Origin: Actinophytocola sp036378875
Lineage (GTDB): Bacteria; Actinomycetota; Actinomycetes; Mycobacteriales; Pseudonocardiaceae
Reading direction: 5' to 3'
Assembly (NCBI RefSeq): GCF_036378875.1
Contig: NZ_DASUVO010000162.1
Span: 50,353 to 114,352, forward strand
Length of the DNA stretch: 64,000 bases
Below, piece by piece: positions 8,054 to 16,064 of this stretch; the first letter of the stretch is position 1; each line of letters opens with the position of its first letter. The notes under the pieces were generated by a model that was not told the DNA's origin, ran no database searches, and saw nothing but the letters and a program-made list of their open reading frames with translations. The position numbers and the translations under genes are program-made.

Positions 8054-10555
8054 ATGACTCTCACCGACGTGCTGCCCGCTGAACAGGATCCGGACGCCCT
8101 CTTCGACGCCTTCTCCACGTGGGCGGAGAACGAGGGTCTGTCGCTGTACCCGGCGCAGCAGGAGGCGATGATCGAGATCGTCTCCGGGGCGAACGTCATC
8201 CTGTCCACGCCGACCGGCTCCGGCAAGAGCATGGTGGCCACGGGCGCGCACTTCACGGCCATGGCCGCCGGGCAGCGGAGTTTCTACACCGCGCCCATCA
8301 AGGCGCTCGTGTCGGAGAAGTTCTTCGCGCTGTGCGACACCTTCGGCGCGGAGAACGTCGGCATGATCACGGGTGACTCGAGCGTCAACGCGGCGGCGCC
8401 GATCATCTGCTGCACCGCCGAGATCCTGGCCAACATCGCGTTGCGCGAGGGCTCGGCGGCCGACGTCGGCACGGTGATCATGGACGAGTTCCACTTCTAC
8501 GCCGAGCCTGACCGCGGGTGGGCGTGGCAGGTGCCGCTGCTGGAGTTGGAGAAGGCGCAGTTCCTGCTGATGTCCGCGACGCTCGGGGACGTCACGCGCT
8601 TCCAGGAGGACCTCACCCGCCGCACCGGCCGCCCGACGGCAGTCGTCACGTCGGCGGAACGGCCGGTGCCGCTGTTCTACTCGTTCCGGATGACCCCGCT
8701 CCACGAGACGATCGAGGAGCTGCTCAGCACCAGCCAGGCGCCGATCTACGTCGTCCACTTCACGCAGGCGGCGGCGCTGGAGCGGGCGCAGAACCTGATG
8801 AGCATCAACGTCTGCTCCCGCGAGGAGAAGGACCGGATCGCGAAGCTCATCGGCAACTTCCGGTTCACGGCGGGCTTCGGCAAGACGCTGTCCCGGCTCG
8901 TGCGCCACGGGATCGGGGTGCACCACGCCGGCATGCTGCCGAAGTACCGCCGGCTGGTCGAACGGCTCGCGCAGGCCGGGCTCATGAAGATCGTGTGCGG
9001 CACCGACACGCTGGGGGTCGGCATCAACGTGCCGATCCGCACGGTCGTGTTCACCGCGCTGTCCAAGTACGACGGTCAGAAGGTCCGGCTGCTCAAGGCA
9101 CGCGAGTTCCACCAGATCGCCGGGCGGGCCGGACGGGCCGGCTACGACACGGTCGGCAACGTCGTCGTGCAGGCGCCCGAGCACGTGATCGAGAACGAGA
9201 AGGCCCTGGCCAAGGCCGGCGACGACCCGAAGAAGCGCCGCAAGGTGGTGAAGAAGCGACCGCCGGAGGGTTCGATCGGGTGGGGCGAGCCGACGTTCCA
9301 GCGGCTCATCGAGGCCGAGCCTGAGGCGCTGACGTCGAGCTTCGTGGTCACGCACTCGTTGCTGCTCAACGTGATCGGCCGCCCAGGCGACGCGTTCACG
9401 GCCATGCGCAAGCTGCTGGAGGACAACCACGAGGACCGGCCGGCGCAGCGGCGGCACATCCGCCGCGCCATCGCCATCTACCGGGCGCTGCTCGCCGCCG
9501 GCGTGGTCGAGCGACTGTCCGAACCGGACGAACAGGGCCGCGAGATCCGGCTCACCGTGGACCTGCAGCTGGACTTCGCGCTGAACCAGCCACTGTCGCC
9601 GCTCGCGCTCGCGACCATCGAGCTGCTGGACAAGGAGTCGCCGTCCTACCCGCTCGACGTCCTGTCGGTCATCGAGGCGACGTTGGAGAACCCGAGGCAG
9701 ATCCTGTCCGCGCAGGAGCACAAGGCGCGCGGCGAGGCCGTGCAGGCCATGAAGGCCGACGGCGTGGAGTACGAGGAGCGGATGACGCTGCTCGAGAACG
9801 TCACCTACCCGAAGCCTCTCGAGGAGCTGCTGCACGGGGCGTACGAGACCTACCGGCGCGGGCACCCGTGGGTGGCGGACTACCACCTGTCGCCGAAGTC
9901 GGTGGCGCGTGACATGTTCGAGCGCTCGATGACGTTCACCGAGTACGTGAGCTTCTACCAGCTGGCGCGCAGCGAGGGCATGGTGCTGCGCTACCTGGCC
10001 GACGCGTACAAGGCGCTGCGGCAGACCGTGCCGGACGAGGCGAAGACCGAGGAGCTGACCGACCTCACCGAGTGGCTCGGCGAGCTGGTCCGCCAGGTCG
10101 ACTCCAGCCTGCTGGACGAGTGGGAGAAGCTGACCAACCCGACCGACGAGGTGGTGTCGGCGGACGCCGACGAGCGGGCCCCGGCCGTGACGCGGAACGT
10201 GCGAGCCTTCCGGGTGCTGGTGCGCAACGCGTTGTTCCACCGGGTGCAACTCGCCGCCGCCCGGCGGTTCCACGAGCTGGGCGAGCTCGACGGCGAGTCC
10301 GGTTGGGACGCCGACGCGTGGGCGGACGCGCTGGAGCCGTACTTCGCCGAACACGACGAGATCCGCACCGGCCCGGACGCCAGGGGCCCCAGGTTCCTGA
10401 TCCTCACCGAACACGAGGATCGTTGGGAGGCAAGGCAGATCTTCGACGACCCGGCCGGCGACGGCGACTGGGGCTTCACCGCGGAGATCGACCTGGCCGG
10501 ATCGGACGAGATCGGCGCGGCGGCGGTCCGGGTGATCAACGCAGGCCAGCTGTAG
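8054..10555 (+). CDS. Ski2-like DEAD/DEAH-box helicase with DUF3516 C-terminus
   Basis: The 833-residue protein has the full set of superfamily 2 motifs: YPAQQEAM (Q-like), TPTGSGKS (Walker A, near residue 55), DEFHFY (DExH), LLMSATLGD (motif III), and a second RecA lobe with HHAGMLPKYR, GTDTLGVGINVP and QIAGRAGRAGYD (motifs V/VI). The C-terminal ~400 residues match the DUF3516 region seen in actinobacterial Ski2-like helicases. It probably unwinds structured RNA in an ATP-dependent way, in the cytosol; the exact substrate is unknown. The start MTLTDVLPAEQ at 8054 is 30 nt after the preceding gene. Confidence 0.9.
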   Translation: MTLTDVLPAEQDPDALFDAFSTWAENEGLSLYPAQQEAMIEIVSGANVILSTPTGSGKSMVATGAHFTAMAAGQRSFYTAPIKALVSEKFFALCDTFGAENVGMITGDSSVNAAAPIICCTAEILANIALREGSAADVGTVIMDEFHFYAEPDRGWAWQVPLLELEKAQFLLMSATLGDVTRFQEDLTRRTGRPTAVVTSAERPVPLFYSFRMTPLHETIEELLSTSQAPIYVVHFTQAAALERAQNLMSINVCSREEKDRIAKLIGNFRFTAGFGKTLSRLVRHGIGVHHAGMLPKYRRLVERLAQAGLMKIVCGTDTLGVGINVPIRTVVFTALSKYDGQKVRLLKAREFHQIAGRAGRAGYDTVGNVVVQAPEHVIENEKALAKAGDDPKKRRKVVKKRPPEGSIGWGEPTFQRLIEAEPEALTSSFVVTHSLLLNVIGRPGDAFTAMRKLLEDNHEDRPAQRRHIRRAIAIYRALLAAGVVERLSEPDEQGREIRLTVDLQLDFALNQPLSPLALATIELLDKESPSYPLDVLSVIEATLENPRQILSAQEHKARGEAVQAMKADGVEYEERMTLLENVTYPKPLEELLHGAYETYRRGHPWVADYHLSPKSVARDMFERSMTFTEYVSFYQLARSEGMVLRYLADAYKALRQTVPDEAKTEELTDLTEWLGELVRQVDSSLLDEWEKLTNPTDEVVSADADERAPAVTRNVRAFRVLVRNALFHRVQLAAARRFHELGELDGESGWDADAWADALEPYFAEHDEIRTGPDARGPRFLILTEHEDRWEARQIFDDPAGDGDWGFTAEIDLAGSDEIGAAAVRVINAGQL

Positions 10556-10758
10556 CGGGTGGTACGGGGATGCCGCGCCGAAACTGGCCGGGGGCAATGC
10601 CGTACGTGCGTTTGAAGGCGTTCGCGAAGGCGTACTCGGAGGTGCCGCCCACCCGCCTCTCGGTTCACGCCGATGCTGTTCGTGGAACCAGCCACGCAGG
10701 AGATAGAGCAGCAGTGTGTCGAGCAGGGCGGGCACGATCGTGTCCACGCCGATCAGGC
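10535..10758 (-). pseudogene. AraC-family regulator remnant
   Basis: On the minus strand two pieces of one AraC protein are recognisable, joined by an internal deletion with a frameshift. The first (about 10758-10665) reads VDTIVPALLDTLLLYLLRGWFHEQ, quoted here in part, as at the end of the cupin domain of AraC proteins; the second (about 10640-10535) reads GGTSEYAFANAFKRTYG then APGQFRRG, the end of the C-terminal helix-turn-helix. Most of the DNA-binding domain is lost. The stop lies inside the helicase 3' end. It cannot be functional. Together with the next entry it marks a rearranged spot. Confidence 0.75.
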
Positions 10759-11011
10759 TCGCATCATCGGCGACGAGATCGGCCGCCCGGTGCACTGGGT
10801 GGAGACGTCACCCGAGAACGCACACCAGCGGATGCTCGCCATGGGCTGGCCACAGGAGACCGCGGACGGTGTTCTCGCCGCCCAGGCCGCGATGATGACG
10901 AAACCCGCACCACCGACGTCAACGGTGCACGACGTCACCGGGATCGCGGCACGCGCGTTCCGCCAATGGGTAGCCGACCACGCGGACAAGTTCCGGCGAC
11001 AACCACGATGA
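10758..11011 (+). pseudogene. NmrA-like NAD(P)-binding protein, C-terminal fragment
   Basis: The plus strand codes for the last ~85 residues of an NmrA/NAD(P)H-binding SDR: EIGRPVHWVE, then ENAHQRMLAMGWPQE, then TGIAARAFRQWVADHADKF. The intact paralogue at 48333-49184 ends in the same way (GRPARTFAQWAGDNVEAF). The Rossmann half is missing. The fragment abuts the AraC remnant on the opposite strand at ~10758 and its 3' part lies under the C-terminus of the MFS gene, so two or three decayed genes have been joined here. Confidence 0.7.
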
Positions 11012-12101
11012 CGAGCGTCGCGGTGAGGCCGCCGAGCAACAGCACGGTCGACGGGGAGGTCCGGTCCACCACGACGCCGCCGGCGAGCGCGCCGAGCCCG
11101 ATCGTGGCCTGGAACGACGCGGTGAACAGGACCGAGGCAGCCTCCGGAGTGCGTGGTAAGGCCTTGACGAACCACGTCTGTGAGCAGACGGGCACGGCCC
11201 CGTAGGCGAGACCCCACACCACGAGGAGCGCTGCGGCCCCCACCAGCGAGGTGCCGCTCAGTGGGAGCAGCAGCGTGGCGCCCGCCAGCAGAGCCGCGCT
11301 CGTGCCGAAGGCCGCACGTGGATACCGCGCGACAGCGGTCCCGGCGAGGAAGTTGCCGGCGACGCCGGCCGTGCCATAGACGAGGAGCAGGACCGTGATG
11401 TTCCCCGAGGACAGGCGCGGCACCTGCTCCAGAAAAGGAGTCACGTAGGTGTACGTGCCGAAGTGCGCCAACACGATCAGAAAAGTCAGCAGCAATGCGA
11501 TACGCGTCCGACCGAGCGCGGCCCGGAGGACGCCGAGGTCGGTCACCTGAACCGGGGGCAGCGGCGGCACCACGACGGTGAGAGCCACCAGCACGAGCCC
11601 GGAAAGGACCGCCAGGACGACGAAAGCCGTGCGCCAGCCGGCGACGTCACCGATGAACGTGCCGGCGGGCACGCCGAGGACCGAGCCGAGCGGGACGGCG
11701 GAGAAGATCACCGCGGTGGCCCGCGGCACCGAACCGGGAGGGACGAGCCGTTCGGCGAGACCGGCGGCGACGGACCAGAACCCGCCGATGGTGATTCCCA
11801 CGAGTACTCGCGACAGCAACACGGTCCAGTAGCCCAGCGCGGCGGCCGCGGCGAAGTTCGCGAGTGTCAGCAACAACATCAGCGCACGCAGGAGCTGCCT
11901 GCGGTCCACCCGAGCGGTCGCGACCGTGACCACCGGCGCGGCGACGGCGGCCAGGAAGCCCGGCATGGTCATCATCAGCCCCGCGGTTCCGTCCGAGACG
12001 GCGAAGCTGTCGCCGATCGAGGTGAGCAGCCCGATGGGAAGGATTTCGGCTGTCACGATGGAGAAGATGCCCATGGTGACCGACAGAACAGCTGGTGACA
12101 T
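10935..12101 (-). CDS. MFS drug exporter (DHA1-like), C-terminus possibly altered
   Basis: The 388-residue protein has about 12 hydrophobic helices and the usual DHA1 features: a first loop with TMPGFLAAVAAPVVT...RVDRRQLL and a motif C-like segment in helix 5. It resembles CmlA/Cmr-type chloramphenicol and sugar-efflux MFS carriers, expected to export a small molecule by proton antiport in the cytoplasmic membrane. The start MSPAVLSVTMG at 12101 fits the first helix; the longer frame adds a hydrophilic stretch of unusual composition. The last ~25 codons overlap the NmrA fragment on the other strand, so the natural C-terminus was probably replaced at a junction near 11010, though the helices appear intact. 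Confidence 0.85.
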   Translation of the reverse strand: MSPAVLSVTMGIFSIVTAEILPIGLLTSIGDSFAVSDGTAGLMMTMPGFLAAVAAPVVTVATARVDRRQLLRALMLLLTLANFAAAAALGYWTVLLSRVLVGITIGGFWSVAAGLAERLVPPGSVPRATAVIFSAVPLGSVLGVPAGTFIGDVAGWRTAFVVLAVLSGLVLVALTVVVPPLPPVQVTDLGVLRAALGRTRIALLLTFLIVLAHFGTYTYVTPFLEQVPRLSSGNITVLLLVYGTAGVAGNFLAGTAVARYPRAAFGTSAALLAGATLLLPLSGTSLVGAAALLVVWGLAYGAVPVCSQTWFVKALPRTPEAASVLFTASFQATIGLGALAGGVVVDRTSPSTVLLLGGLTATLVIVVVAGTCPRGRLPIGGTRVPRSR

Positions 12102-12190
12102 GTGCTCCAGTTCAGCAATCGGTGAGCCGGAAAGCTGGCGTGTTCCGGACGAGCCCGTGCGCGGTCCACAATGGTCGGTGGCCGTAGGCT

Positions 12191-12565
12191 GTGCCGGTGA
12201 CATCCGAAGACACGCCGCGGTTGCAGGGGATCTCGGGCATCGTGCTGGTCGGCCGATTCCTCAGTGAGCTGGCCATGTTGGCCGGTCTGGCCGTGGCCGG
12301 CTATCGGCTCGGTGACGGCGTGGTGTTCAGCATCGTCGACGCGGTACTGCTACCGGTGGTCGCGGCGGCTCTGTGGGGTCTGTTCCTCGCGCCAAGGGCG
12401 GGACGGCGGCTGCCGGAGCCGACCCGGTTCGTGACGGAGTTCGTCCTGTTCGGGGCGACCGGGCTGGTGCTGGCGCTGTCGGGGTTGGTGGTCGCGGGCG
12501 TCGTGGTCGGGGTCGCCGGGATCGGCTTTGCCGTCCTGACCCGCGTCTTCGCCAAGGACGGCTGA
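12191..12565 (+). CDS. YrdB family (DUF2568) membrane protein
   Basis: The 124-residue protein has four membrane helices and the family features LSELAMLAGLAVAGYRLGDG and PVVAAALWGLFLAPRAGRRL, seen in YrdB/DUF2568 proteins. Their function is unknown. The start is GTG at 12191 or GTG at 12197. It is divergent from the MFS gene and ends 3 nt from the convergent barstar-like gene. Confidence 0.8.
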   Translation: MPVTSEDTPRLQGISGIVLVGRFLSELAMLAGLAVAGYRLGDGVVFSIVDAVLLPVVAAALWGLFLAPRAGRRLPEPTRFVTEFVLFGATGLVLALSGLVVAGVVVGVAGIGFAVLTRVFAKDG

Positions 12566-12567
12566 CC

Positions 12568-13011
12568 TCAACCCTGGTCGACCAGGCACACCAGGCGGTG
12601 GCCGAACAGCATGGCGAAGTGCGCCTGCCTGGTGATGATGTCGAGGATGACCTGGGCGGCCGGCGGTTCGCGGCGTGCGAACGCGTCGTAGGCGGTGAAC
12701 ACCAGGACGGTGCCGGTCGCCTCGGCGGAGGCGCCGTACTGGTACATCGCGACGTCGCGGAGGCAGTCGTTGAAGGCGTCGAGGTTGCGGCCGTAGTAGT
12801 CCGGGAAGTCCAGCGCCTCCGCGATGTCGCGGTGGAAGTCGGCCTGGCTCGCCCACGCACCCGCGTCGAAGCGGTGGACGAGGTAGCCGAGACGGGCCAG
12901 CGACGTGACATCCTCGTGCAGGCGGTCGCGGTCCCGGTAGTGGAGCACCGGACCGTTCTTGATCAGATGAAAGTCCGGTTCGAGCTCCGCGTCGGGATCG
13001 AAAGGCGCCAC
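12568..13011 (-). CDS. Barstar-family protein
   Basis: The 147-residue protein matches the barstar fold in the core FHRDIAEALDFPDYYGRNLDAFNDCLRD (shown in the family as inhibitor helix plus YYGxNLDAL), at about residues 60-88. Barstar proteins bind and inhibit barnase-like ribonucleases in the cytosol. No RNase is encoded next to it, so it is either an orphan inhibitor or a protein with a different partner; such orphan barstars are common in actinomycetes. It is 13 nt downstream of the phosphoribosyltransferase stop, on the same strand. Confidence 0.82.
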   Translation of the reverse strand: MAPFDPDAELEPDFHLIKNGPVLHYRDRDRLHEDVTSLARLGYLVHRFDAGAWASQADFHRDIAEALDFPDYYGRNLDAFNDCLRDVAMYQYGASAEATGTVLVFTAYDAFARREPPAAQVILDIITRQAHFAMLFGHRLVCLVDQG

Positions 13012-13024
13012 GCGAGGAGCCTAC

Positions 13025-13645
13025 TTATCCCAGGAGTTCGCGCACCTGCTCGTCCGGCACCTGCGTGAAGTCCTCGTACCACTGGCCGACCGCGGAGAAG
13101 TGCCGGGGCGTGGCGGGGCAGACGACCTCGTCGGCGAGTGGGGCGAGCGCACGCAGGGAGTCGGGTGGCGCCACCGGCACGGCGAGCACGACGCGCGCGG
13201 CACCGAAGTGACGCAGGATCCGCAGCGCGGCGATGACGGTGGCGCCGGTGGCGATCCCGTCATCGACGAGGATGACGGTCCGGCCGGCCAGGTCCGGGCG
13301 GGGGCCGGGGCGCAGGACACAGGCGCGCCGCACGATCTCCGCGCGTTCGCGGGCCACCTGTTCGGCGAGGTCGTCCCAGGTGAGCCCCAGCTCGCGCAGG
13401 ACGGCGTCGTTCCGGACGGTCACTCCGTCCTCCCCGACGGCGCCGACGGCCAGCTCGCGGCGGTTCGGCGCCCCGATCTTGCGGACGAGCACCACGTCCA
13501 GGTCGGCGTCCAGCGCGGCGGCGACCTCGGCGGCCACCGGCACGCCCCCACGAGGCAACCCGACGACGACCGGCTTGGCTTCGCGCAGGTGAGTGAGGCG
13601 CGTGGCCAGCACCCGACCCGCGTGAGCACGGTCTCGGAAGCGCAT
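13025..13645 (-). CDS. Phosphoribosyltransferase-fold protein
   Basis: The 206-residue protein has the PRPP-binding loop VILVDDGIATGAT at about residues 124-136, preceded by the flexible loop region, and the N-terminal VVGLPRGGVPVAAEVA with VRKIGAPNRRELAVGAV. This subclass (ComF/hypoxanthine-PRT-like, often encoded beside hydrolases) has no firmly known substrate. It is cytosolic. Its start lies 50 nt from a LexA-like box at 13695-13710, so damage-inducible expression is possible. Confidence 0.85.
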   Translation of the reverse strand: MRFRDRAHAGRVLATRLTHLREAKPVVVGLPRGGVPVAAEVAAALDADLDVVLVRKIGAPNRRELAVGAVGEDGVTVRNDAVLRELGLTWDDLAEQVARERAEIVRRACVLRPGPRPDLAGRTVILVDDGIATGATVIAALRILRHFGAARVVLAVPVAPPDSLRALAPLADEVVCPATPRHFSAVGQWYEDFTQVPDEQVRELLG

Positions 13646-13694
13646 GGCATCACCTCCAGCCCTTCAGTGTTCACCGCGCGGCACGGTGATAGTA

Positions 13695-13710
13695 TCGAAC
13701 ATGTGATCGA
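13695..13710. promoter_or_regulatory. LexA/SOS-box-like palindrome
   Basis: TCGAACATGTGATCGA matches the mycobacterial LexA consensus TCGAAC-N4-GTTCGA with one mismatch. It is nested in the longer inverted repeat GTATCGA...TCGATAC (13693-13714 approx.). It lies between the phosphoribosyltransferase gene (minus) and a short open frame (plus), and could serve either. Confidence 0.6.
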
Positions 13711-13852
13711 TACCTGCCAACATGAGGAATGCGCCGAGGTGAGCCCGCCTGTGCACGACCACGTCGTGAGCCCACCGCCGGACGGAAGGGAGGCCAACCT
13801 GAGCCCGTGCGACCGACAACTTCATGCCCGACGAGCCAAGGAACACGCCTGA
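13703..13852 (+). CDS. Possible 49-residue protein next to SOS box
   Basis: A GTG-started frame of 49 codons begins inside the LexA-like box and reads IDTCQHEECAEVSPP and so on, ending 5 nt before the stop of the convergent methyltransferase gene. It has two Cys and three His in its first half but no recognised domain. A leaderless transcript controlled by LexA is conceivable. No homologue is recalled and codon bias is weak evidence at this length, so this is tentative. Confidence 0.25.
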   Translation: MIDTCQHEECAEVSPPVHDHVVSPPPDGREANLSPCDRQLHARRAKEHA

Positions 13853-13857
13853 TGGGG

Positions 13858-14601
13858 TTACGGCTTGCGTGCCTCGATCAGGAAGCGGGAACTGTGCGCG
13901 ACGAACGGCCCCTCGCGGGTGATCTTCTCGTGTAGTTCATGGAGCTTGGGGCGGTGTTGCGCCACCGTGAACCCGGGCATCATCCAGATCACCTTGCGCA
14001 GGAAGTAGACGACGGCGCCGATGTCGAAGAACTCGATGCGTAGCCGGGCGGTGCGCAGGTCGACGACCTCGAGTCCGGCGGCCTCGGCCATGGCGCGGGC
14101 CTGCTCGGGGTCCCGCCCGTCCCGCCCCAGCGGCCCGCGGAAGAACTCGACGAGCTCGAACACGCTGGCGGGCCCGATCTCCTGGGACAGGTAGGTGCCG
14201 CCGGACGCCAGCACGCGGGCGATCTCCGGCCAGGGGGCACGCACCGGATGGCGGCTGACCACGAGGTCGAACGCGTTGTCCTGGAACGGAAACGGCGGCT
14301 CGCCACGGTCAGCGACCACGGTCACCCCGTGCGGGCCGAGGTTTCGCCGGGCCCGTGCGATATTGGGCGGCCAGGACTCCGTGGCCACGGTCAGCGGCGC
14401 GAGCCGGGGAACGCCGGCCAGCACCTCGCCTCCGCCGGTCTGGAGGTCGAGCGCGACCGACGCGCGCGCCATCCGCTCCCCCATGAGGCGCTGGTACCCC
14501 CAGGGCGGACGCTCCTCCGTGGCACGCCCCTCGAGCCAGGAGAAGTCCCACCCGTCGACGGACACCGCGTCGGCCTCGGCCACCAGCTCGTCGAACGACA
14601 T
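13858..14601 (-). CDS. SAM-dependent methyltransferase (class I)
   Basis: The 247-residue protein has the Rossmann methyltransferase order: motif I in LDLQTGGGEVLAG near residue 52, post-I acidic end around TVATESWPPNIARAR, motif II NAFDLVVSRHPV, and motif III VLASGGTYLSQE. The GGGE form of motif I is a variant of GxGxG. Its substrate cannot be read from the sequence; close relatives are annotated only as class I methyltransferases. The start MSFDELVAEAD at 14601 follows a 31-nt gap after the nudC stop, in the same direction, so they are likely co-transcribed. Confidence 0.8.
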   Translation of the reverse strand: MSFDELVAEADAVSVDGWDFSWLEGRATEERPPWGYQRLMGERMARASVALDLQTGGGEVLAGVPRLAPLTVATESWPPNIARARRNLGPHGVTVVADRGEPPFPFQDNAFDLVVSRHPVRAPWPEIARVLASGGTYLSQEIGPASVFELVEFFRGPLGRDGRDPEQARAMAEAAGLEVVDLRTARLRIEFFDIGAVVYFLRKVIWMMPGFTVAQHRPKLHELHEKITREGPFVAHSSRFLIEARKP

Positions 14602-14632
14602 GCCTCGACCATGGCACGGGACGGCGTCCGGC

Positions 14633-15508
14633 TCACCCGATTTCGCGCAACCACGTGTCGACGAGGAAGGACTCGATCGAGTCGCGCCGGCCCCCGCCGA
14701 GTGCACGTACCTCGTCCCGGGTGAACCAACGGGCCTCGATGAGCTCGTCGCGGTCCACGGTCACGTCCACGGTCTCCGCCACGGCACGAAAGCCGACCAT
14801 GAGCCCGGACGGGAAGGGCCACGCCTGCGACGCCTGGTAGCTGACCTCACGCACCCGTACGCCGGCCTCCTCGTACAGCTCGCGGTGCACGGCGTCCTCG
14901 AGGCTCTCGCCGATCTCGAGGAACCCGGCGAGCGTCGCGTAGGCGCCTTCCGCGGCGCCCCGGTGCCGTGCGAGCAGGCAGCGCTGCCGGTCCGGGGCCT
15001 CCACGAGCATGATCACGGCCGGCTCGATGCGCGGGAAGTGCAGCTTGTCGCAGCCACGGCAGCGGCGGACGTGCCCGGCCTGCTCGGCGTCGGCGCGGCC
15101 GCCGCACGCCCCGCAGAACCGCTGGTTGCGGCTCCAGTGGAGCATGCCGCGGGCGTAGGCGAGGGTGGCCGCCTCCTGCGGGTCGAGCCCCGGGAAGAGC
15201 GCTCGGATGTCGACGACGGCGTCCGCATGGGCCTCCCGGAGCGCGGCGGTCTCGTCCAGCTCGGAGAGGTCGGCGGCGAACACGGCGATGCCGTCCGCGC
15301 CGAGAAAGACCGTCTCCCGCTCGGTCCCGGCCAGGTCGACCGGGTGCCCGCCGGCGACGAGGCACCGGTCCCGCCAGAACGCGAGGACCCGCCCCTCGGA
15401 CTGGGCGCCGGCGAGCCAGGACTCGTCGGTGCGCCGGGCACGGTCCAGGGTCAGCCCGTTGTAGGGCAAAGTGACGTTCGTCGGCACACGTGCCACCCTA
15501 GGACTCAT
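14633..15508 (-). CDS. nudC: NAD(+)/NADH pyrophosphatase NudC
   Basis: The 291-residue protein has the NudC layout: an N-terminal domain, a four-Cys zinc ribbon (CGACGG...CRGCDKLHFPR, about residues 132-155) and the Nudix box GFLEIGESLEDAVHRELYEE (subset quoted) with the SYQASQAWPFPSGLM signature, whose SQPWPFPxS form defines NADH pyrophosphatases. It hydrolyses NADH to NMNH and AMP and can remove NAD caps from RNA. The start could be ATG 15508 or GTG 15496/15487; the ATG overlaps the divergent gene's ATG by two bases, which would require leaderless or overlapping promoters. Confidence 0.92.
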   Translation of the reverse strand: MSPRVARVPTNVTLPYNGLTLDRARRTDESWLAGAQSEGRVLAFWRDRCLVAGGHPVDLAGTERETVFLGADGIAVFAADLSELDETAALREAHADAVVDIRALFPGLDPQEAATLAYARGMLHWSRNQRFCGACGGRADAEQAGHVRRCRGCDKLHFPRIEPAVIMLVEAPDRQRCLLARHRGAAEGAYATLAGFLEIGESLEDAVHRELYEEAGVRVREVSYQASQAWPFPSGLMVGFRAVAETVDVTVDRDELIEARWFTRDEVRALGGGRRDSIESFLVDTWLREIG

Positions 15509-16022
15509 GGCGAACGACGACGCGAGCCGTGCGGTGGCACACGGCGACGCCCCGGCGGCGACGCAGACACGCACGTTGGTGGCGGTGTTCGCCTCGCCCG
15601 TGGCGGACCTGCTGCTGCGCTACGGCCAAGACCTCGGCTTCCGGCCGGTCCTGATCGAACCGGAGCGCGGCCGGGTCTCCCGCGACCAGACCATCGCCGC
15701 TGAGGTGCTCACTCACTTCCCCGGGCTCGGCGCGGACGCGGACGTCGTGGTGACCGACCACCACCGCGCGGAGATGGGTCCGCTGCTGGCGGAGGCGTTG
15801 AGGCTCCCGGTGCGCTGGATCGGCATCATGGGCAATCCGCGCCATCCCGGTCCCCACGTGGCCGCGCTGAAGGACCTGGGTGTCTCCGACAGCGAGATCG
15901 CCCGCGTCCACCGGCCCATCGGCCTGAACATCGGCTCCCGGACTCCGGCCGAGATCGCGATCGCCACCCTGGCCGGCCTCATCGCCGACCGCAACGGCAA
16001 GCCGGGCGGCTTCGACTTCTGA
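15507..16022 (+). CDS. Stand-alone XdhC C-terminal (Rossmann) domain protein
   Basis: The 171-residue protein matches the C-terminal Rossmann domain of XdhC: ADVVVTDHHRAEMGP, WIGIMGNPRHPGPHVAALKDLGVSD (partly quoted) and RPIGLNIGSRTPAEIAIATLA, which correspond to the XdhC blocks YVGxxGSRR and GLDIGARTPEEIA. XdhC delivers sulfurated molybdenum cofactor to xanthine dehydrogenase-type enzymes. The N-terminal XdhC/CoxI domain is missing and no molybdoenzyme is nearby, though a MocA-like gene lies at 49.2 kb. The role here is uncertain. It is divergent from nudC with overlapping start codons. Confidence 0.8.
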   Translation: MANDDASRAVAHGDAPAATQTRTLVAVFASPVADLLLRYGQDLGFRPVLIEPERGRVSRDQTIAAEVLTHFPGLGADADVVVTDHHRAEMGPLLAEALRLPVRWIGIMGNPRHPGPHVAALKDLGVSDSEIARVHRPIGLNIGSRTPAEIAIATLAGLIADRNGKPGGFDF

Positions 16023-16032
16023 GACCGTGGCT

Positions 16033-16061
16033 TTGACAGTGCCACGACCGGGTGCTAACAA
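16033..16061 (+). promoter_or_regulatory. Sigma-70-type promoter of lipoprotein gene
   Basis: TTGACA (16033-16038) and TAACAA (16056-16061) are separated by 17 nt, a near-ideal housekeeping promoter. The palindrome at 16065 follows directly, at the expected transcription start. Confidence 0.6.
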
Positions 16062-16064
16062 ATA

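Noticed and set aside
7802..10795. A 997-codon open frame on the minus strand opposite the helicase gene
   Set aside because: It is a by-product of high GC and codon bias; its translation is Arg/His/Val-rich without domains, whereas the plus strand has all helicase motifs. Only its first ~40 codons have meaning, as part of the AraC remnant.
13664..13846. A 60-codon minus-strand frame across the SOS-box region
   Set aside because: It runs through the LexA-like palindrome and has no ribosome binding site or recognisable domain.
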